Part shown: positions 1 through 9,000 of the stretch, piece by piece
How positions within the stretch are numbered: the stretch's first letter is position 1
How the letters are laid out: each line of letters opens with the position of its first letter
From: a virus
DNA length: 21,039 nt
Strand: one strand, 5' to 3'
Virus record (IMG/VR): IMGVR_UViG_3300017714_002760
Coordinates: 1-21,039 of that record
Program-made: the position numbers and the translations under genes
Notes under the pieces: generated by a model
The model's input: only the letters and a program-made list of their open reading frames with translations
Database searches by the model: none
What the model was told of the DNA's origin: nothing

Positions 1-3000
1 GCATCTGGTCCCATTTCCGAAGTTTCTAATATTCGAGACAATTATTTTAAAATCTCACTCTTTACTGGTTTTGATGAACGAAGCCTAACAGATGGTACTT
101 TTGTAGTTCCCGGAAAAACTCGCAATATTGGTGAAGTTGGACTTGGTGCATCTGTAATTACTGTAGATTCTACTATTGGATTCTCCAGTACAGGAACTCT
201 GTCTATTGGTGCAACAACATACACTTATGGACAAAAGAGTATTTCTCAATTCTTTGATGTAAGTCCATTAATTGCAACAACAGTTCCAAATAATACAGAT
301 ATTTCTGCTCCTAATATTGTTTATGGATTTGAGAACGGCGATTCATCTAAGAGAGTAGAATTTAAGGTTACTGGTGTTCTCAGTAGGTTCTTAGCTAACC
401 AACCACTTCAAAACCTTGATGAAGATTCTTCTATTAGGATTAGAAACTTAGGTAGGTTAATTGAAAACCCAGAAATCAATAAAGGATATGAGAATATATT
501 TTTCAACTCTTGGATGTACAATACATCTGCTAGATATGAGGTTTCTTCATTCTCTGGATCTGGTTTTGTTTTAGAGGGAACTATCGATAAGAGTAGTATC
601 CGAAAAAATGATACCGTAGAAATAGTTAATAGAAATTCAGAGTTAGTAGAAGCTACAGGACTGACCGTAGCATCCGTAAACACTACTACAAACACAATTA
701 CTGTTTCTGGTAATATTCCTACATTAAACCAATCATTATATTACGATATTCGTAGAGTTCAATTAAAAGCAAATTCTTCTAATGTTCCTATTAGAGGTGG
801 GCAAAATCAGTTACTGGCAGACATTAATAATTCTTATATTGAAACTGAAAATGAGTCTGCAACAGGTAAGAGGGAAGGATATGTAGCTTCTAGCTCACTA
901 CCCAGTTACCTAATTACTGTAGACAAGTTAAAATCTACATTAGTAGATCCTACTGTAGCTCTTGGAAACTTTGACAACTACTACAGTGTAGAAGATGCAT
1001 ACTCTACCCTAGCATTTACTAACGATGTTCCATTTAGAACGGGAGATGAAATTTCCTATGTTCCATCACCTGGAACAGTTAATATTCTTGGTCTTGAGCA
1101 AAAAAATTATTTTGTAAAGGTATTAAGTCCTGCTAATAGAATTGAACTGTACACATCCAGAGCTTTTATCAAAGCAAATCTTCCAGAATATTTCAATCCT
1201 ACCGGTATTGCTGGAACACATGATTTCATTCTTGCTAGTCAGGGTAAGCGGGAAATTTTTCCATCTAGACCTATCCGTAGATTTACATTAGCACAAGATC
1301 TTAAGAGTGGTAGAGAAGCGCAGACTACCTCAGAAATTACTGCTGATGGTAATACTGGAATGCTCGTCAATGGTCTAGAAATTCTTAATTACAAAGGTGA
1401 AGATTCAGTTTACTATGGACCTCTGAAGTCAGTTAATATTTTAAGTGGTGGAACTGGATATGATGTCCAAAACCCACCTAGTATTACCATTACAGACTCC
1501 ACAGTTAGTGCAGCTAATACTGCAGGTGCAATTGTTAGTATCGCAGGTACAGTTTCTAATATATTTGTCGATCCTGTAGAGTTTGATATTGATAAAGTTA
1601 CCAGCGTAGAAATCTATGGCGGTAATGGCACTGGAGCAAGAGGTAGAGCACTTCTTGAGGAAAGATACCGGCAGATTGAATTTGCAGGCATCAGCACCAT
1701 CTCAGGGGGCAATGTAGAGGCTGTTAATGATAGGTTTACATTTGGTAAGAAACATAACCTAGTAACTGGTAATAGAATTGTTTATGATAATAATGGTAAC
1801 AATAATTTAGGTATCGCTACTACAGGTGGACTAAAAGATGAATTGACCTTGATGAGTGGTCAAGACTACTATGTAAGGACATCTGGCGAACTTTCTATTT
1901 TCTTACATTATTCAAAGTCTGATGCTGTTCTTGGTATTAGCACCATTTCTATTTCAGAAGATGCTGCTAGTGGTAATAGTGGTCAGCACATTTTTAGAAC
2001 ATTTGAAAAGAAAAAGACCATTGGTAGAATTAGTGTAGAAAATTCTGGTGAAGGATACACTAGTAGAAATGTTTTTGTTAAACCATCTGGTATCAATACA
2101 TTTAGAGACTATGTGTATTTTGAGGATCATGGATTCTCTGATGGGGATATTCTAAACTACACATATGATACTACTAGTATTACTGGACTGAGTAGTGATA
2201 AACAATATCAAGTATTGAAACTTGATAGTTCTAGTTTTAGATTGGCAGAAGTTGGTAATAAGGGTGACACAAAACCATCAGGATCTAATTATACTAAAAG
2301 CATTCATACATTCTTAGATACTCCTGGATCAGGATATCAAAAATTTTCGTATCCTCCAATTGAATGTACTATAAAAGTACTAACGGAAGATCAGACGGAA
2401 CAAGAACTTGTAGCAACTCCAATTGTTCGGGGTAAAATCGTTGATGCTGTTTTATATGAAAGAGGGTCAAATTATGGATCCACTATTATTAATTTTCAGA
2501 ACCCTCCAAAAATTTCTGTTAACAGAGGTTCTTTAGGACAGATTGGATTAATTTTTTCTAATGGTAGAGTTATTAGTGCATTTGTTCAGGCTGGTGGATC
2601 TGGTTATTCTGGTCCCCCAGAAATTCAAGTCTCTAGTGCTAGTACAGAGGCAAATGGAGCAATTCTTAGAGCAATTGTAAACGACAATGGAAGTATCACA
2701 GAAGTAAAAGTTATTTCCGGTGGCGTTGGATATGCTTCTTCTACTACAACTATTAATATTGAGCCAGTAGGAACAAATCTAAGACTTGAAGCTTCATTAA
2801 GACCATTAGTTATTAATAAGTCTTTTGGGCTCGATCCAGACGAATTAGACTACCTTGCACCTTATGGCGTAGGTGTTGCTGTAAATTATATCGGTTATGG
2901 AAATACGATTAGAAATTTCTTCGGAGATGATGGATCTAGCCACTCACCTATTATTGGGTGGGCATATGACGGCAATCCAATTTATGGACCTTATGGATTA

Positions 3001-6000
3001 AAAGATTCAGATAATATCCAATCCGATGTTAAGAGGCAATTGTCTAGCTATGAAATTGATGCTACTAAAATTGTCAATAGACCTCCTACATCTAATTTTC
3101 CATATGGATCTTTAATTGAAGATTATGCTTATCAGGGATCTGGAGATCTTGACGAGCATAACGGAAAATTTACCAAAACTCCTGATTTTCCACTCGGCAT
3201 CTACGCATACTTTGCAACTGTAGATAATATCAATACACCAGTATTTCCATATTTTATTGGAGACACTTTCCGTAGTTTTGCTATTCCAGAAAATACTGTC
3301 AGAGGTTTAGTTATTGATCAAACTAACTTTGATTTTGAAAACTCTAAACTAGTTAGAAATACCTTCCCATATAATATTTTTGGTGACGGCAAAGCATATG
3401 ATTATGTCTTCCAACCATACAAAACTAATAACCAAGAATCAACACCAGATAACCTCGGTGTAGGATCGATTACTTCGATCGAAGTTGATTTTTCAGGATC
3501 AGGTTATAGCGTTTTAGATACTGTAGTTTTTGATGATACTGGAACTAATGGTGGAGGCGTTTCCGCAGAAGTTCAAGAAATTTATGGAGTTCCTATTAAT
3601 GAAGTAAGTAGTGAGCAAGTTAGCTTTACAAATGTACCATTTAAAGTAGGAAGAGAATCAGTATCTTTCAAAGTTTCTCCGTATCATGAGTTTAGCGAAA
3701 ATGATTTTGTGAGAATTAGTGGTGTTTCCACTTATGTACAAGGAATTGAAGATTTTCATAAGATTACAACACGAACATACTTCACATTTCTTGAGCAGAA
3801 TGGGTATTCTGGCATTGTTACTGATTTAAAAGTTAATCGAGTTCCATCAAATGTTTCTGCGGGAGATTCTATTGGAATTGGAACAGAAACATTACGAGTT
3901 ATTAATGCATTCCCAACAGAAAAAATTCTTAGAGTAGAAAGATATGCTGGATTTGCTACAGCATCTACAGGAGTTGCGGTTACTTACTTTACAAGTGAAT
4001 TAAACTTCCCACTTACAGAGACTACACCAGTTGATTCTAGATTCCAAGAATTTTACTACTTTAATCCCAAAGAGGCTGTTGGCGTTGGAACTACTGTTGG
4101 TATTTCTACAGCAGTAAATGTATCCTTAAATGGAATAACTAAATCTCGCTCTATTCTTGCACAATCAATTCATATTGGTCAGCATGGTCTAAAAACTAAT
4201 GATTTAGTAACATTTAGTAGGAATGGAAACACATCTCTGACGGGTACAGACTCAATCAGTCCTTACACCACTCCTAGTGCTCTTCCAGCGAGTCTATATG
4301 TAGTTCGCAAGACTTCCAACACGATTGGACTTAAGACCGCTCCTGATGCCCCAGAGTTGTTCTTTACAAACTCTGGGGATGATATTGGGAATTACTTCTT
4401 CAATACAAACTATACACAACAAACTGCGAATATCGACAGGGGAGAATTGACCGTTCAAACCAGTGAATCGCACAATCTTTCGGCTAATGATAAAGTTTCT
4501 TTAGTCGTAAAACCAGGACTGACGACTGGACTTGGACCTAATTCAGATATTGTTGTCAAACTTTTAGATGGCAATCTTATTCTCAATCCATTTGAGGTTC
4601 CTACAACAGGTATCAATACTTCCGATAACACTTTCACTTTTACTGATCATGGTTTAGAAAGTGGATTTAAGATTCTAGCTTACGGCGCTGATGGTAATGA
4701 GGAAAATCTTCCTGAGAATATATTCCAAAGAACATATTTTGTTTTAAAAGTTGATAAGAATACTTTTAAATTATCAGAATCTAGCGCACAATTATTCTTA
4801 GATCCTCCCGAAGTTGTAAACCTAATTGGAATTGGTTCTACTGGACAATCAATCAATCCAATTAATCCACCAATTAAAGTAACTAAGAATAACAATGTCG
4901 TATTCAATATGAATGATTCTAGTTTACTTGGCGGTAAACTAAAGATTTTTTACGATAATAACTTCTTTAATGAATTTGTCGGAACAGGAAGTACCGATAA
5001 ACTAGAAGTTGTTGGGGTTAATACTGTTGGACTTGGAACAACTACTCCAAGTAATGTATCTAAAGTTACTATTAATTACAATAAATCTATTACAAATGAA
5101 TTGTATTATGGTTTTGAAAAGGGTGGATATATGTCAACCTCAGATACCGAGGTTAATGGATACACTAAAATTAGTTTTATTGACAGTTCATTTAATGGTA
5201 GATATACCGTAACTGGTGTAGGAGATACCACATTTACTGCAACTCTAGCTTTTGACGCTGAGAAGGATGGATATTCTCAGAATGATTGCGAAGATCTTTT
5301 CTTCACAACAACATCAATTGGTGCAACCGGTGGAATTTCAAAAGTTCGCATAATCAACAATGGATTTGGATATCAATCAATTCCAGCAGTTACCTCTATT
5401 GGATCTAGTGGAATTAGTGCAAATTTAAATTTAATTGGACCTTCCATTAACAAATTGAATAATGTAACTGTTCCTACTGATGTTTATGGATATCCTTCGG
5501 ATAATACACTAAAACCGGATGCTTTCTTACCAAGATCGGTAAAGGTCAAAAACGCAAATAGAGTAATTGATGTACAAGTTACCTTTGGTGGCAAGTCTTA
5601 TCTAAATGCACCGGCACTGGCTCTTTTTGATAAGTCAACCGGAGAGATTGTAAATAATGGTTTGATTACATGCGAACTTAGCGATTCTGCTGTTAACTCA
5701 GCAAAAGTTGTTGTACAACCTAGGGGGTTGTCAGGAAATGATTATGGAATTGCACCATTACAGAATAGTAATGGAATTTCAATCATCGAAGCTTTCTCGG
5801 ATGTTGGTGTAGTTACATGTAAAATTACTACACCTATTCTTGGGTATGTAAACGAACCTTTTGTAATTGGAGATGTGGTATTCCTTGAAGGTATTCAATT
5901 CAATGGTGATGGCGATGGATTTAACTCTGGAGATTACAAATTCACAAACTTTGTAATTGATGACTATAACTCCGCTGTAAACCCAAGACAAGTATCATTC

Positions 6001-9000
6001 AAGTACGCTGGATTTACAACAAATGTTGGTACTGGCGCAACTGTTATTCCTGGTTTTGGACAAATTGTAAAGGCAGAAAACTTAGCACAATTTAGTTGCA
6101 GTAAAGCCTTCTCACCTTTTGCTAAAAACGAACCATTAAGAAGAAATAATGATTTACAAAATGATCTAATTTTAAGATCTATCGATGTTAATACTGGAAT
6201 TATGGTTATCGAAGGGTCTAGACCTTTAGAACCGGATGATATACTCGTAGGTACTAATAGTGGAGACCGGGCAGAAGTTGATGTAATTTCAACATTCGAC
6301 GGATATTATGACATTGATTCTACAATCGATGCAAATGTTGGGTGGTCAGATAATATTGGATTAATTGGAGATAGTAACCAATTCCTACCGGATAATGATT
6401 ACTATCAAAATATGTCATATGCTATTGAAAGTGATAAGACATTTGAAGAAATCATTACTTATGTAAATGATATTGTCCATCCTTCTGGGATGAAGAACTT
6501 TGCCAATACTCAAATTCTATCTGTTGGTAATGCTGGAGATTCAACAAAACCCGCAGATGATGCTGGTGGATTTGTTCTTGACTTTATTGGCGATGCTTTA
6601 AGAGTTGATGCAATATACAAGTTTGACCTTTCTAGAGATGTTAACTCTGCTGATAATGTATCTAAATTCCTGGAACTTAAATCTACTAGACTTGCTGACT
6701 TTATTCTGAATAAAACAAATAGAGTTTTAATTCACGATGATATTAGCCCACAGTTTGTTAGTAACGAATCTAATGATTTAAGTGATGACAGAACTATTGC
6801 AGCTGCTGTCGCCGGAAGAAATTTCGCAAGATATTTAATCCAAACGACTCATAGTGCAGAAAACCCACTAAACAACCAATATCAACTTAATGAAGTTATT
6901 TTAGTTGCATCTGAGGGAGATACATTCTTGCTTCAAAAATCCCATATGAATAATACCAATAATATTGGTCTTTCAACGGGATATGCAGATTTCTTTGCTT
7001 TCTTTAATAGTAATGATAATGTATCTGAGGTAAGAATTAAACCTTACGAAACATTTGATACTAATTTTGATATTAAAACATTCCAGCAAGGATTCTCTGC
7101 TGATATTGGTATTGGATCAACTAGCACGGGCAATGTCGTAAATTCTTCGGCTAATGTTCTTGTTTCTTCTGGTGCTACAACAGAAGTTGTTGGATTTAGT
7201 ACAACAACTTATGTCGCTGGCATTGGACACTTCCTTGTAGTCGATAATGTTGATAACAAAATTGATTATGTTGAGTTAGCATTACAACATGACGGCACAG
7301 ATACCTACTTGACTGAATTGGCTTCATTTAATAGTCGTCAGAGTCTTGGTGGTCTTTCAGGTCCTCAGTTTATGGGTACATTCACCTCTTCTATGGAAAG
7401 TGGTGTTGTTAAAATCAACTATGTTCATCAAGAAGGTTCTACACTTGCAATTAGGTCTAAGTTTGTATCTTTTGAAAATGTCGGACTTGGTACAACTACT
7501 ATCAGACATCTTAACCTTGAGTTTACTCCAGAAGGCACAGAAAGAACTGCTAGAGTAATTGCAGGAACATCCGCAACTACTGGCATTTCTACAGTTGTTG
7601 GTGTTAGTAGTTTTACTAACCTATCATTCAAATCGACCGTACATGTTTCATATGGATCAACTCAGACACTACATCAAATCTATGTTCTGTCGGATCCAGA
7701 AAAAGCAGATACTTATATTTCACAACAACCAATAGCAGCTATTGGTACAACTACTGGTATTGGTACATTTGGAGCAGAATTTAGCGGAAGTAATGTAAAT
7801 CTAGAATTCTATCCAGATGCAGGTGTATCTGGGATGGTGAGTATCTATTCATACAACGAAGTTCTTTATAAAGATCTCGATCCTAACGGTACTCTTGCAG
7901 GTATTGGTTCATTTGGATATGGAAATGTATTTGAAAATGTCACTCAAAATACTTACTTAGGTATTAACAATAGAAATCTTAGAACTTTTGATCTTAAGTA
8001 CGAGGGAATCCCTATTTACGAAAGAGACTTAAATCCACAAAACCCCAGTCAAATTGATTTTGGAAGTGGATTAATTAGTTTCCAACACTTCTTCTCAAAT
8101 ACTGAAGAAGTTACATATGAACCAGATTCCAATATCGTTGGTGTTGCTGCTAGTGCTCTTCAGTATGTTACTGGATATGGTCAAACAGCATTGCCATCCA
8201 CCGTCTTTATTGTCAAGAATAACAATAGTCAGTTCTTTATCTCCACAAATGTTACTGATGCTAGGTTAGGTATTGCAGTTACTTTCCGCCCCGGAACATC
8301 TGCTGGCAATAAGCACAGATTTACAATGAATAAGAGAGATGAAAAATCAGTCATCGCTCTTAACGGTATTGTTCAAAAACCAATTTCTTTCACTCAAATC
8401 ATTTATGATCTTGATGTTGCAGTAAATGGTATTGTTACATCGTTTGCTCTTAGTGGATTAAGTACCGTTACTTCTGGAGACTTACTAAAAATTGAAGATG
8501 AATATTCAATTGTAAGAACTGTTGGATTTGCTACTCAACCTCAAGGTCCTATTACCGGTATTGGTACTTGGAGTATTGTTGAAGTTGAAAGAGGAGCAGT
8601 TGGATCATCTAAAACTGATCATGCTGCGGGCAGTGTAGCAAGAATTCATAGAGGTTCTTTCCAAATCCTTAATAGTCAAATTCACTTTACAGAAGCTCCT
8701 CTTGGTGGTGACTTGGGAATTATCAACCCTGCCAACCTTCCTTATCCTAGAGCATCCTTTGGTGGTAGAACATATCTGAGAGATGATTATGAAACTAACG
8801 AATTGTTTGATGATTTCTCAGACCAATTTGATGGTCTGAGTAATACCTTCAACTTATCCGCAACCGGTGCAGCTGTAACAGGTATTGGTTCTACAGGTGG
8901 TAACGGTGTTCTGTTCATTAACGGTATTTTCCAAGCACCATTCGGTAAAAATAACGAAGGTGTTTCTAACTTCAAGATTCTTGAAGATCCCGTTTCTACC

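Noticed and set aside
514-516. ATG at 514 as the start of the giant gene
   Set aside because: The same frame is open back to base 1 and encodes similar beta-module sequence (e.g. VDSTIGFSSTGTLSIG near 166-213), with no promoter or ribosome site before 514.
3472-3485. Perfect 14-bp palindrome ACTTCGATCGAAGT
   Set aside because: It is inside coding sequence, and about one perfect 14-bp palindrome is expected by chance in 21 kb. No neighbouring operator-like repeat was seen.
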